Assembly: GCF_001658005.1 (NCBI RefSeq)
Contig: NZ_CP015986.1
Location: 558,001-622,000 of the forward strand
Reading direction: 5' to 3'
Origin: Sphingobium sp. EP60837
GTDB taxonomy: Bacteria; Pseudomonadota; Alphaproteobacteria; Sphingomonadales; Sphingomonadaceae
Length of the DNA: 64,000 nt
Part shown: piece after piece, positions 53,961-62,993 of the stretch
Numbering within the stretch: position 1 is the first letter of the stretch
Layout: each line of letters starts with the position of its first letter
Translations under genes and position numbers: made by a program
The notes under the pieces: generated by a model
The model's input: the letters and a program-made list of their open reading frames with translations, nothing else
Databases searched by the model: none
Told to the model about the DNA's origin: nothing

Positions 53961-54338
53961 ATGCGCCGTATCCTGTTCACCGCCGCCGTCGCGCTTGCCA
54001 CCCTCCCCGCCGTGGCTATGGCGCATCCCAAGCTGCTTTCCTCTAACCCTGCCGCGAACGCCACCGTCGCCAAACCGAACAAGCTGACGCTGACTTTTTC
54101 CGAAAAGCTGCTCGCTCCTCTGAGCGGCGTTGATCTCACCATGACCGGCATGCCGGGGATGGCCGATCATGCGCCGATGCCGATCAAGGGCTTCAAGACT
54201 GCTGTTGAAGGCGATGGCAAAACCTTGGCCATCACCCTACCCCGCGCGCTTCCGGCGGGTAGCTATGATCTTAGCTGGCATATCGTCGGCGCTGATCAAC
54301 ATAAGATCGCGGGCAAATACAGTTTCTCGGTAAAGTAA
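53961..54338 (+). CDS. copC: CopC domain periplasmic copper chaperone
   Basis: A 125-residue periplasmic Cu-binding protein. The signal peptide is cut after AVAMA, leaving the N-terminal His22 (HPKLLSSNPAANATV) that coordinates Cu(II). Asp and His in VGADQHKIAGKYSFSV complete the Cu(II) site. A Met-rich stretch, MTGMPGMADHAPMP, gives a possible Cu(I) site. GGAG lies nine bases before the ATG at 53961. It is cotranscribed with copD, three bases after its stop, and divergent from the copper sigma operon. Confidence 0.92.
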   Translation: MRRILFTAAVALATLPAVAMAHPKLLSSNPAANATVAKPNKLTLTFSEKLLAPLSGVDLTMTGMPGMADHAPMPIKGFKTAVEGDGKTLAITLPRALPAGSYDLSWHIVGADQHKIAGKYSFSVK

Positions 54339-54341
54339 CCC

Positions 54342-55247
54342 GTGCCGATCGACGGGCTCCTCGTCGCCACGCGATTCGGCCTTTACGCCGACTTAGCGGC
54401 TCTCGCTGGGCTCCCACTATTCTGGTGGAGCATGCGCAAGGGCACTGGTGCCGGAGCCCGCGGCATTCTGGCAGTGCTTGCCTTTGGCGGCATTGCCTTT
54501 TCGGCGCTATGGCTGCTCGCCACCGCTGCCGCTATGGCTGGAACTTCCGTGTTCGCTCCTGACTGGAGCGTGGTGGACATCCTACTGCGCGAGACCATGA
54601 TCGGCCCGCTCTTGGGCGTGCGCGCGGTCGCGTTGCTCCTGATCCTAATGCTTCCGCTCGTCTCGCGGAGAGCGGACGGACCACCCGTCACCATCGCCCT
54701 GCTCGCAACGGTGGCAGCAGCCACTCTCGCCTGGTCAGGTCATGCAGGCGCAACCGAAGGCGTGGCTGGAACGGTCCACCGGGCGGCGGACGTCCTTCAC
54801 ATCCTCGCCGCGTCCGCTTGGGTGGGCGCGCTGCTGGCTCTACTAACCAGAATTTTCTGCAGTGCATCGGATGTGCAGGAAACAGAGCAGACTGCACTCA
54901 TGCTCCATCGTTTTTCGCTGTTCGGCACCTTGTTCGTGATCACCCTCATCGTCAGCGGTGCGATCAACAGCGTGATGATCGTTGGCTTCGCCAATCTCCC
55001 GCTCCTGCTGCACAGCCTCTATGGCTGGCTGCTGCTGGCGAAAATCGCGCTGTTCGGCGGTATGCTCATCCTGGCTGCAGCCAATCGCTGGCGCCTGACG
55101 CCAGCCCTCACACGGGCCGCCAGTTCCGGCGACCTCGCATCTGCCCAGGCTCGGTTGCGTATGTCGCTGACCTTTGAAACGATCATGGCTTTGGGTATCC
55201 TGGCGTTGGTCGCTGCGCTCGGCACCCTCGACCCGCTGGGTGGCTAG
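54342..55247 (+). CDS. copD: CopD-like copper transport membrane protein
   Basis: A 301-residue inner membrane protein with eight hydrophobic segments. It carries the CopD-family pattern HRAADVLHILAASAWVGALLA (two His residues that may bind Cu) and LLHSLYGWLLLAKIALFGG. GTG is the start codon at 54342, three bases after the copC stop. It is thought to bring copper into the cytoplasm together with CopC. Its 3' end overlaps the convergent dehydrogenase gene by four bases. Confidence 0.88.
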   Translation: MPIDGLLVATRFGLYADLAALAGLPLFWWSMRKGTGAGARGILAVLAFGGIAFSALWLLATAAAMAGTSVFAPDWSVVDILLRETMIGPLLGVRAVALLLILMLPLVSRRADGPPVTIALLATVAAATLAWSGHAGATEGVAGTVHRAADVLHILAASAWVGALLALLTRIFCSASDVQETEQTALMLHRFSLFGTLFVITLIVSGAINSVMIVGFANLPLLLHSLYGWLLLAKIALFGGMLILAAANRWRLTPALTRAASSGDLASAQARLRMSLTFETIMALGILALVAALGTLDPLGG

Positions 55248-56242
55248 ATCCAGCCTTCCAGCACCTGATTAGGCGGCCGGTGTCCGTCTGCCCAACTGCG
55301 GATATTCGCGATCACTCGCGCGCCCGTTGCGTCCCGTCCCTCGAAAGTAGCCGATCCCATATGAGGCAACAGCACGACGTTGGACAGCGCCAGCAGCCGC
55401 GGATCGACCGCAGGTTCATGCGTATATACGTCGAGCCCCGCCCCTGCGATCCGGCCCTCGGCCAGCGCCGCGATCAGCGCTGGTTCATCCGTGATCTCGG
55501 CACGTGAAGTATTGATGAGATAGGCATCCGGCCGCATGAGCGCGATGCGGCGCGCATCGATCATGCCCCGGCTGTCTGCATTGAGCGGACAATTGATCGA
55601 CACGATGTCGCTTTCGCGCAGCAGAGAATCCAGTTCGGGATGCCAGGTGGCGCTCAGTTCTTGCTCCACCTCAAACGGCAAGCGGTGACGATTGTGATAA
55701 GCGATCGACAGCCCAAACGCAGCCGCGCGCTTGGCCACCGCCCGGCCGATCCGGCCCATGCCGATGATGCCCAGCTTCTTGCCGCCGATGCGATGTCCCA
55801 GCATACCCGAAGGGCTCCAGCCGGGCCAAGCGCCCGACCGCACCAGCTTTTCCCCTTCCGCCAGCCGGCGGGGCACTGACAGGATCAGCGCCATCGTCAT
55901 GTCGGCTGTATCTTCGGTCAGCACGCCGGGTGTGTTGGTGACGATGATCTCCTTCCGCCGCGCCGCGCCGAGATCGATATGATCAACGCCGCTGCCAAAG
56001 CTCGCGATCAACTGCAGCCTTTCCGGCGCAGCCGCGATCAGCGCTGCATCGATCTGATCGGTGACGGCGGGCACCAGCACGTCGCATTGCGCCATGGCGC
56101 GGGTCAGCGCCGTGCGATCCATCGGCACGTCGCCAACATTGAAGACCGCGTCAAACAGTTCGGCCATCCGCGCCTCCACATTGGGAGGCAGGCGGCGTGT
56201 CACGACGACACGCGGCTTGGCGGGACGCGGTTTCTTGGCCAT
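55244..56242 (-). CDS. D-2-hydroxyacid dehydrogenase (glyoxylate reductase-like)
   Basis: NAD(P)-dependent oxidoreductase of 332 residues. The Rossmann motif is KKLGIIGMGRIGRAVAKRAA; catalytic residues are Arg in YLINTSRAEITDEPALIAA (here SRAE where most members have ARG), Glu in DVYTHEPAVDPRL and His in VLLPHMGSATFEGRDATG. ASFGSGVDHIDLGAARRKEI is the substrate-domain motif of the family. The N terminus starts with a Lys/Arg-rich stretch. It likely reduces glyoxylate or hydroxypyruvate. It has no operon partner and is convergent with copD. Confidence 0.9.
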   Translation of the reverse strand: MAKKPRPAKPRVVVTRRLPPNVEARMAELFDAVFNVGDVPMDRTALTRAMAQCDVLVPAVTDQIDAALIAAAPERLQLIASFGSGVDHIDLGAARRKEIIVTNTPGVLTEDTADMTMALILSVPRRLAEGEKLVRSGAWPGWSPSGMLGHRIGGKKLGIIGMGRIGRAVAKRAAAFGLSIAYHNRHRLPFEVEQELSATWHPELDSLLRESDIVSINCPLNADSRGMIDARRIALMRPDAYLINTSRAEITDEPALIAALAEGRIAGAGLDVYTHEPAVDPRLLALSNVVLLPHMGSATFEGRDATGARVIANIRSWADGHRPPNQVLEGWI

Positions 56243-56368
56243 GCTTGGCCGCTATTCCTGGTGGCAGCGATGGTCAAGCACCTTGTACTTCCCGCCAAAG
56301 ACAATGGTTGTCGGTCGCCTCTGTCAGCCGCTATAAAGGGCCGGGCACATGAAGGGAAAAGATCAGGC

Positions 56369-56839
56369 ATGAAGGGCTATTTGCCGCGCGCAGGCATCGC
56401 CGCCGCCGCGCTATGCATTGCAAGCGGCACATCCGCCTCACCAGCCAAGCCTGTCCCTTATTGGGCCTCACTCAGTCAGGATGAGGCGCGGATGCGCGTC
56501 GGGCCCAGCCTCGATTATCCATCCAGCTGGGTCTATCGCCGTCGCGACCTGCCCGTGAAGGTCGTGCAGGTGCTTGGCCTCTGGCGCAAGATAGAGGACC
56601 CCAGCGGCGCTCAAGGTTGGATGCACGTCCGTCTGCTGAGCGACACGCCCACGGCCATTGTTACGGCATCGATCGCTCCGATGCGCCAGTCCGCAAGCGA
56701 GGGCGCCCGCACCGTTTTCCGCGCGGAAAAGGGCGTGGTCGGCCGGTTGTCATCATGCAGCGACGGCTGGTGCGGCTTTGATGTAGGTGGGCAGCGCGGT
56801 TTCGTCCGAGCCACCGATATATGGGGCGCGACCTCCTGA
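56369..56839 (+). CDS. Secreted SH3-like domain protein
   Basis: A 156-residue exported protein with a signal peptide ending near GTSAS. It shows two copies of a bacterial SH3-like motif: MRVGPSLDYPSSWVYRRRDL then RKIEDPSGAQGWMHVRLLSD, and later VVGRLSSCSDGWCGFDVGG followed by GFVRATDIWG. Such domains bind peptidoglycan or metal and occur in cell-wall-associated proteins. Two Cys in CSDGWC may form a disulphide. The ATG at 56369 gives a normal signal peptide; the longer reading frame upstream runs through the opposite gene. Function is unknown. Confidence 0.85.
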   Translation: MKGYLPRAGIAAAALCIASGTSASPAKPVPYWASLSQDEARMRVGPSLDYPSSWVYRRRDLPVKVVQVLGLWRKIEDPSGAQGWMHVRLLSDTPTAIVTASIAPMRQSASEGARTVFRAEKGVVGRLSSCSDGWCGFDVGGQRGFVRATDIWGATS

Positions 56840-56843
56840 TGGT

Positions 56844-58424
56844 TCAGGTCTGCGCTTCACCTTCGCGATCGACGATGGCGAAGCTGTCGCGCTGAGCTTC
56901 GGCCTCGGCGCCTTCTTCGCCGCCGAATTGGTCCGCATGCATCAGACGCTTCACCATGGGCGCGATAGCCATGACCACTATGCCGATGCCGATCGACCAC
57001 CATCCGATCTGGCTATAAACCGAAAGAACGCCATCGCGCGAAGCCGCGCCTGCCTCACCCCCCGTAGCCGCAGCGATCATCCCGGCGGCATATTCGCCAA
57101 GCGCCATCGCCAGGAACCATATCCCCATCATCAGGCCGATCATCCGCGAAGGCGCGAGCTTCGACATTGCCGACAGCCCCACCGGCGACAGACATAGCTC
57201 GCCCAGGGTGTGGCAGAGATAGAGAAGGAAGATGAACAGCACCGGCGTCAGAGTCTCCGGCGCGCCCGTTCCCGCCACCAGGATCAGGAAGCCCGCACCA
57301 ACCAGCGCCAGCGCCAGCCCGAACTTCGCGGGCGTGGAAGGCTCCCGCCCCCGTTTCGCCAGTGCGATCCACAGCGCCGCGATCACAGGTCCAAAGATGA
57401 GGATATAGGCGGCATTGACCGACTGAAACATCGATGCCGGTACGTCGAAGCCGAGAATATGCCTGTTAGCGTAACGATCAGTAAATAGGCTGAGCGACGA
57501 CCCCGTCTGCTCATAGAGGCCCCAAAATAGTGGGTTTATGACCAGCAGGAACAGCGCCGCCAGCATGCGGTCGCGGCCAATGCGCTCCATTCGCCCAAAT
57601 GCTTCCCAAAAAATGTAAAGCACCATCAGCACGCTCGCGCCGGCCAGCATCCATCCCACGACAGCATGCTGTTGGATCAGTACCCAGCACAACAGGATAG
57701 CAAGCAGGCTCGACAGATAGACCAGCCATTCCCGGCTGATTATCCCGCCAACCCGCTCAGCGAGTTGTTGCGGATTAGGCGGTTCGCCCCCGCCCTGCAG
57801 CAGCGGCTTGGCCAGAACGAAGCCAATGACTCCGGCAATCATCCCGACTGAAGCCGCACCGAAACCCCAATGCCATCCCCAGCGCTGCCCCAAATAGCCG
57901 CAGATCACCGGGCCGATCGTGGCGCCAACATTGATGCCCATGTAGAAGATCGTGTAGGCGGGATCACGCCGCATATCGTCTCGCGGATAAAGCTGGCCCA
58001 CCAGCGCCGAAACGCTGGCCTTCAGAAATCCTGTCCCAATGATCACCGTCGCAAGCCCCAGCCAGAACAGGCCAAGGCCCATGCTGTCGGCTGATCCGTC
58101 CGCCTCAAGGCCCAGGATGATATGGCCAATTGCGATAACGATGCCGCCGAACAGCACCGCCTTGCGCTGCCCCAGATAGCGGTCGGCCAGATAGCCGCCC
58201 ATCAGCGGCGCGATGTAGACTAGGGACATGTAGGCGCCATAGGAGTGCGCCGCGTCTCGATCGGAAAAAAGGAAATGCTGCGTCAAATAGAAGATCAGCA
58301 ACGCACGCATGCCGTAGAAGGAGAAGCGTTCCCACATTTCCACAAAGAACAGCAGGAACAAACCGCGCGGGTGGCCAAGCCAGGTCTTGCCTGCGGGCGC
58401 TACGTTCGTAGGTGAGGTCGCCAT
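56844..58424 (-). CDS. POT/PTR2 family proton-coupled peptide transporter
   Basis: A 526-residue major-facilitator transporter with about 14 membrane helices. It has the diagnostic ExxERFxYYG pattern as VEMWERFSFYGMRALLIFYL, followed by LMGGYLADRYLGQRKAVLFG and YTIFYMGINVGATIGPVICG, both signature blocks. It imports di- and tripeptides with protons. The C-terminal tail is acidic (GGEEGAEAEAQRDS). Start ATG at 58424. It is convergent with the SH3 gene (four bases apart) and divergent from the nitroreductase gene. It is unrelated in family to the ABC importer earlier in the window. Confidence 0.94.
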   Translation of the reverse strand: MATSPTNVAPAGKTWLGHPRGLFLLFFVEMWERFSFYGMRALLIFYLTQHFLFSDRDAAHSYGAYMSLVYIAPLMGGYLADRYLGQRKAVLFGGIVIAIGHIILGLEADGSADSMGLGLFWLGLATVIIGTGFLKASVSALVGQLYPRDDMRRDPAYTIFYMGINVGATIGPVICGYLGQRWGWHWGFGAASVGMIAGVIGFVLAKPLLQGGGEPPNPQQLAERVGGIISREWLVYLSSLLAILLCWVLIQQHAVVGWMLAGASVLMVLYIFWEAFGRMERIGRDRMLAALFLLVINPLFWGLYEQTGSSLSLFTDRYANRHILGFDVPASMFQSVNAAYILIFGPVIAALWIALAKRGREPSTPAKFGLALALVGAGFLILVAGTGAPETLTPVLFIFLLYLCHTLGELCLSPVGLSAMSKLAPSRMIGLMMGIWFLAMALGEYAAGMIAAATGGEAGAASRDGVLSVYSQIGWWSIGIGIVVMAIAPMVKRLMHADQFGGEEGAEAEAQRDSFAIVDREGEAQT

Positions 58425-58534
58425 CCCTATCCTGTCCGGCCAAATGCTGTGCGTAAAGTAGAGCGGAAATCACGGGGCTGTCAAAACAGGGGAGGCCCTT
58501 GCGCGCCGAGCGCTGCCGCGCCATCTGGATCGCC

Positions 58535-59113
58535 ATGTTCAACGACGCCTCCACTCCGCTTTCGCTCCTACGCACCCGCCGGTCCGGCAAGCCTCGCGAC
58601 CTCATCGCGCCGGGCCCCGACGCCGGACAGTTGCAGCAGATATTGGAGATCGCCCTGCGAACGCCAGACCATGGGAAGCTCGCCCCCTGGCGCTTCGTCA
58701 TCGTTCCGCTGGATCAGCGCGGTCGCCTCGCAGATCTGCTGGTCAGTGCCTATCGCCGGGAGAAGCCGGATGCTGGACGGCTGGAGCTGGAGGCGATGCA
58801 CCAATTCGCACATCAGGCGCCCACACTGGTCGTGGCGCTATCCGCTCCGGTCCTAGGTAGCAAGATCCCTGTATGGGAACAGGAACTGTCTTCCGGAGCG
58901 GCAATCATGAACTTGCTCCACGCGAGCCACGCGCTGGGCTTCGCGGCCGGATGGCTGACTGGCTGGCCCGCTTATAATGAAGATGTCCGCGCCGCTTTCG
59001 CCCCGGCAGGCAAACGGATTGCCGGATTCATTTTCATCGGCACCCCCGGCAAGCCGCAGGAGGAACGGCCCCGGCCGGTTTATGACGAGATAGTTTCCGT
59101 CTGGAACAGCTAG
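58535..59113 (+). CDS. Nitroreductase family protein (YdjA-like)
   Basis: An FMN-dependent reductase of 192 residues, at the small end of the family. LRTRRSGKPRDLIAPGPD and LRTPDHGKLAPWRFVIVP give the Arg-Arg-Ser FMN-binding start and the conserved active-site block. GFAAGWLTGWPAYNEDVRAAF and GFIFIGTPGKPQEERPRP match YdjA/NfnB-type members. The ATG at 58535 starts close to the family motif; a TTG at 58499 with GGAGG four bases upstream is an alternative that adds 12 residues. The physiological substrate is unknown. Confidence 0.87.
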   Translation: MFNDASTPLSLLRTRRSGKPRDLIAPGPDAGQLQQILEIALRTPDHGKLAPWRFVIVPLDQRGRLADLLVSAYRREKPDAGRLELEAMHQFAHQAPTLVVALSAPVLGSKIPVWEQELSSGAAIMNLLHASHALGFAAGWLTGWPAYNEDVRAAFAPAGKRIAGFIFIGTPGKPQEERPRPVYDEIVSVWNS

Positions 59114-59185
59114 TTACGGGCACTCTCGGCCACGACCGGGCGCTCGCCTTGACCTGCTTCGCTGTATTATGGCACCGATGCACCT

Positions 59186-59530
59186 ATGGCTGACGACTCC
59201 AAGCCCGTTTATCTCCGCCTGCGCGACATCATCGCGGCGTCGATACTCGACGGCAGTTACAGCGATGGCGATATGCTCCCGTCTGTGCGGGCGCTCGCAG
59301 CCAAAGAAGGCGCCAATCCGCTGACGGTCGCCAAGGCATATCAAAGTTTCCAGGACGATGGCCTAGTGCTGGTCAAGCGCGGGGTAGGTATGTTTGTCGC
59401 GGAAGGCGCGACCCGCCGCCTGCGTGAAGCGGAACGCCGTCGCTTCCTGGACACTGTCTGGCCGCCGGTTGCAGAACAGATCAAACGCTTGGGCATTTCC
59501 GCCGAGGATCTAGACCTGCGACGGGTTTGA
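59186..59530 (+). CDS. Short GntR family regulator (YtrA-type)
   Basis: A 114-residue regulator with a winged helix-turn-helix near its start: YLRLRDIIAASILDGSYSDG, then DMLPSVRALAAKEGANPLTV and the recognition helix VAKAYQSFQDDGLVLVKRG. There is no full effector domain; only a short helical tail (RRLREAERRRFLDTVWPPV) follows, which fits the YtrA subfamily. YtrA regulators usually control ABC transporters in the same operon, but none is adjacent. It lies divergent to nothing obvious and 57 bases upstream of the convergent prsR. Confidence 0.88.
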   Translation: MADDSKPVYLRLRDIIAASILDGSYSDGDMLPSVRALAAKEGANPLTVAKAYQSFQDDGLVLVKRGVGMFVAEGATRRLREAERRRFLDTVWPPVAEQIKRLGISAEDLDLRRV

Positions 59531-59586
59531 GGGCGCAGTTCAACGCATCGCCTAAAATTCCGGTCGCGAGTAATGAGTCCGGTGGG

Positions 59587-60915
59587 CTAGCCCTGCATTT
59601 GATACTGTTTGAGTAAATCATATAGCGTCGGCCGACTGATCCCCAACATCTTCGCCGCGCCTGAGATATTGCCATTTGTCCGCGCAATTGCCCGGCGGAT
59701 CGCGCGCCGATCCGCTAGTTCGCGAGCGGCCTTAAGGTTCACGACGTCGCCTCCCTCCAGTCGATCGCCGTCAAGGTCCAGATTGGCGGCCGTGACATAT
59801 TTACCGTCCGCCATGATCGCTGCGCGTTTGATGCGATTTTCCAGTTCGCGCACATTTCCCGGCCAGGCCCAGGCATCGAGCGCGGCGAGCGCATCAGGCG
59901 CTAGCCCTTTGACTTGCGGGTTCATATCTTTAGCGAAACGGCTCAGGAAATGGCGCGCCAGCAGCGCAGCGTCCCCGGGCCGCTCCTTCAGCGCTGGTAT
60001 CCGCACCACGATTTCCGCCAACCGATAATAGAGATCCTCACGAAAAGCGCCTGCAGCGATCATCGCCTCCAGATCATGATGCGTCGCGCAAACGATGCGC
60101 GTGTCCACCACCAGCGGCTCCCCGCCTTCGGACCCCACCACCCGCTCGCGCACGAAACGCAGCAGCTTCATCTGCAGCGCCGGTGATATGTCGCCCACTT
60201 CGTCCAGGAAAAGCGTGCCGCCATGTGCGAGCGCAATTTTGCCTGCCTCTCCCCCGAACAGTTCGGCTTCCAGCAAATCCTCAGGGATCGCTGCGCAACT
60301 GATCGTTATAAAGGGACCTCCGCGCCGGGGGCTCGCATCATGCAGCCCTTGAGCCAGCAATTCCTTGCCAGTCCCGCTTGCGCCGGTCAGCAGCACCGAA
60401 ACCTGCGTCGCCGCAACCCGCTCGATGGTCCGGGCGACCTTCATCATTTCCGGGGCTGCGGTGATAAGCCGCCCCAGCACGCGCGCATCCTCTGGGGCAG
60501 CCTCCGCCAGCCGGGCATTTTCCTTCTCTAGCGCATGGACGTGGAAGGCGCGACGGACGATCAAGCCGAGTTCGTCGATATCGACAGGCTTTTGATAGAA
60601 GTCATAAGCTCCGCTTGAAATGGCGCTCAGCGCGCTTTCCCGAGCACCATGGCCGGACGCGACGATGATCTTCGTGTCCGGCTTGATCTGCAGCATCTCC
60701 GCCAGCGTCGCGAAGCCCTCGCTAGTTCCATCGGGGTCAGGCGGCAAACCAAGGTCCAATGTCACGACATCGGGCGTTTCGGCCCGCAACATCTCGATCG
60801 CTTCCTCACGATCGCCAGCGATGAACAGCTGATAATCCTCATAGGCCCAGCGTAATTGCCTTTGGAGCCCTGGGTCATCCTCGACGATCAGCAACTTGGG
60901 TCGCATGTCGCTCAT
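59587..60915 (-). CDS. prsR: PEP-CTERM-box response regulator transcription factor
   Basis: A 442-residue NtrC-type regulator: receiver (Asp54 in VVTLDLGLPP), AAA+ domain (Walker A GASGTGKELLAQGLHDASP, Walker B GGTLFLDEVGDISP) and a Fis-type helix-turn-helix (GNISGAAKMLGISRPTLYDL). The region that should hold the sigma-54 contact loop GAFTGA reads ELFGGEAGKIALAHGGT, about a dozen residues shorter than usual and without the motif. The order is otherwise typical for PrsR, which acts with PrsK and RpoN on exopolysaccharide and exosortase genes. Its start overlaps the prsK stop. Confidence 0.9.
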   Translation of the reverse strand: MSDMRPKLLIVEDDPGLQRQLRWAYEDYQLFIAGDREEAIEMLRAETPDVVTLDLGLPPDPDGTSEGFATLAEMLQIKPDTKIIVASGHGARESALSAISSGAYDFYQKPVDIDELGLIVRRAFHVHALEKENARLAEAAPEDARVLGRLITAAPEMMKVARTIERVAATQVSVLLTGASGTGKELLAQGLHDASPRRGGPFITISCAAIPEDLLEAELFGGEAGKIALAHGGTLFLDEVGDISPALQMKLLRFVRERVVGSEGGEPLVVDTRIVCATHHDLEAMIAAGAFREDLYYRLAEIVVRIPALKERPGDAALLARHFLSRFAKDMNPQVKGLAPDALAALDAWAWPGNVRELENRIKRAAIMADGKYVTAANLDLDGDRLEGGDVVNLKAARELADRRAIRRAIARTNGNISGAAKMLGISRPTLYDLLKQYQMQG

Positions 60916-62984
60916 CAGGCTGCCTCCCCCTTAGTTTCTTGGCTCAACGCCAGCGGCAGGCACAGCGTAAATCGGCTGCCGACGCCCGGCTTGCTTTCCA
61001 CCTTGATGCTGCCAGCCATGCTCTGCGCCAGCGCTCGTGCTTCGAAGGCGCCAATGCCGAAACCACCGGCCTTGCTGGACGAAAAGGGCTTGAACAGATC
61101 ACGGCGGATATATTCGGCGGTCATACCGCGCCCTTGGTCGATCACATCAACGGTGGCACTTCGCTCATCGCCACCAAGGCGAATTTCCACCGGATGACCG
61201 GCGTCACTCGCGTCAATCGCATTCTGCAGCAGATGGACGATGATCTGTTCCACCCGTGCCGGATCAGCCAGAGCAAGGGGCGCCGCCCCGATAAGACGGA
61301 TCGCATGCTGACGCGACCGGCTGTTTGCTATCTTGCTCGCCACCTCACCCAGCGACATAGGCCGTGGCTCTTCCGTGCGCGCCTTGTGATGCTGGGACAG
61401 GCGAGCCAGCATATCGTTCATCTTGCCCACCGACTCCTTCAACGTCAGCACCATGTCGGCCCGGAAATCAGGGTTTTCGGCATGCCGTTCGGCATTGCGG
61501 GCGAGAAGTGAAAGCTGGCTCACCAGATTCTTGACGTCGTGCATGATGAACGCGAAGCGGCGGTTGAACTCGTCGAACCGCTGTGCATCATTCAACGCCT
61601 GCTGCCCCTGCGCTTCGCTCAAATAGCTGGCCGCCTGACGACCCACGGTGCGCAGCATGTCCAAATCTTCCCAATCCAGCCGCCGGTCGATCGCAGGCCG
61701 CGCCAGCAGAATCGCGCCGATCAACCGGCCGAAGTGGATGAGCGGAACCAGTACCCAGGCTCGGCTATCAGCCCGCATCCAATCGGGCATCTCACCTGCT
61801 TCTTGCAGAGTCGGTCCCTGATCGATGTCGATGATCCACCCGCTGCATTCGATCAAAAGCGCCAAGGGCGGGGGGATGACTGCATTCTCCGGCAGTTCGC
61901 CTTCCCAGTTCCACTGCATCTCGAAAGTCAGGGCGCCATCGTCGGAGCGCAGCATCAATATGGCCGCAGGAGAATCGGTGATGTCCGCCACCGCCTTCGC
62001 AACACGCTCACTCAGGGGCGGTGCGTCATTTCCCGGCCTGCCGATCGTGTTGCCAAAACGCATCCACTCGCTGCGATAATCATAGCGATGCTGAAAGACA
62101 TGTTTTGCCACCTGCACCTTCCACAATGCGCGCATCCGTGGCGACGGCAGCAGCACCAAGGCGCTTACCGCCATGAAGAAGACACAACCAATCTCGATCA
62201 CTCGCGCATAGGGTCCAGCGATCAGCTCGATCGCCACCGCCAGTGCCGCCACAACAATGACGTAGAGCGTGATGGACATCAGCGAAAGCGCGCGAAAGGT
62301 GAGTGCGCGCGAGAGTTGCACCTGGGCCTTGTCCCGTCGCATACCCGCCGCGATGACGGGCGCCAGCAACGCCATCAACGGTCCGCGCAGCGCGTAAAGC
62401 TCATTGGCCCGGTTGATCGCGAAATAGCCGATCACATAGAGGTTGAAATCATAAGTCCACATTGCCGCGAGCGCGCCGAGCAGCAGCGCCACCCGGCCAC
62501 GCTGTTGTGGCGGCCAGCTTATATAGAGATGATGGACCAGCATCAGGCTACCGATCGCCGTCATCATGTGCAGGCTCAAGGACACCTGTACCAGCCTGTG
62601 GTGCAGGTCGCTGGCGCTGGGCAGTTGCCGCCAGATCAGGTCGGTAAAGGTCTGCAATAGGATCAAGCCTGCCACTGCGGCATAGACTGACCCGATCGCC
62701 ACCATCGATCCTGCCCGGTCCGCAGCCTCCCTGCGCAACATCACGAACAGCAGCAGCAGCCAGGCGGCATTACGAATATTCTCGCCGATCCCGGTCAGCG
62801 GCTTATCGACGCCTCCGAACGATACATAAAGCGACCAGCAGGAGGTGAGCAGCACAGCGACCGCCAGCATGCGCTGCTCCACCACGTCCTCGCGACGGCG
62901 CAGGATAAATATGCCAATCGCCGCAAACAGGACGGCGGCGAGCGCATGGCCCCAATCCCCAACAAATTGCAGTAAAACTCCCAT
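60915..62984 (-). CDS. prsK: PEP-CTERM system histidine kinase
   Basis: A 689-residue membrane sensor kinase. The N-terminal half has about eight membrane segments, followed by a GAF-like domain (about residues 320-460; SPAAILMLRSDDGALTFEMQ, WVLVPLIHFGRLIGAILLAR) and a kinase core. The H box is FAFIMHDVKNLVSQLSLLAR. The N box is HLLQNAIDASDAG, the G1 box DQGRGMTAEYI and the G2 box GGFGIGAFEARALAQSMAGS. This layout is typical of PrsK. It signals to the response regulator encoded next to it. A sugar transferase gene of the same locus precedes it by nine bases. Confidence 0.93.
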   Translation of the reverse strand: MGVLLQFVGDWGHALAAVLFAAIGIFILRRREDVVEQRMLAVAVLLTSCWSLYVSFGGVDKPLTGIGENIRNAAWLLLLFVMLRREAADRAGSMVAIGSVYAAVAGLILLQTFTDLIWRQLPSASDLHHRLVQVSLSLHMMTAIGSLMLVHHLYISWPPQQRGRVALLLGALAAMWTYDFNLYVIGYFAINRANELYALRGPLMALLAPVIAAGMRRDKAQVQLSRALTFRALSLMSITLYVIVVAALAVAIELIAGPYARVIEIGCVFFMAVSALVLLPSPRMRALWKVQVAKHVFQHRYDYRSEWMRFGNTIGRPGNDAPPLSERVAKAVADITDSPAAILMLRSDDGALTFEMQWNWEGELPENAVIPPPLALLIECSGWIIDIDQGPTLQEAGEMPDWMRADSRAWVLVPLIHFGRLIGAILLARPAIDRRLDWEDLDMLRTVGRQAASYLSEAQGQQALNDAQRFDEFNRRFAFIMHDVKNLVSQLSLLARNAERHAENPDFRADMVLTLKESVGKMNDMLARLSQHHKARTEEPRPMSLGEVASKIANSRSRQHAIRLIGAAPLALADPARVEQIIVHLLQNAIDASDAGHPVEIRLGGDERSATVDVIDQGRGMTAEYIRRDLFKPFSSSKAGGFGIGAFEARALAQSMAGSIKVESKPGVGSRFTLCLPLALSQETKGEAA

Positions 62985-62993
62985 CGCCCTGCC

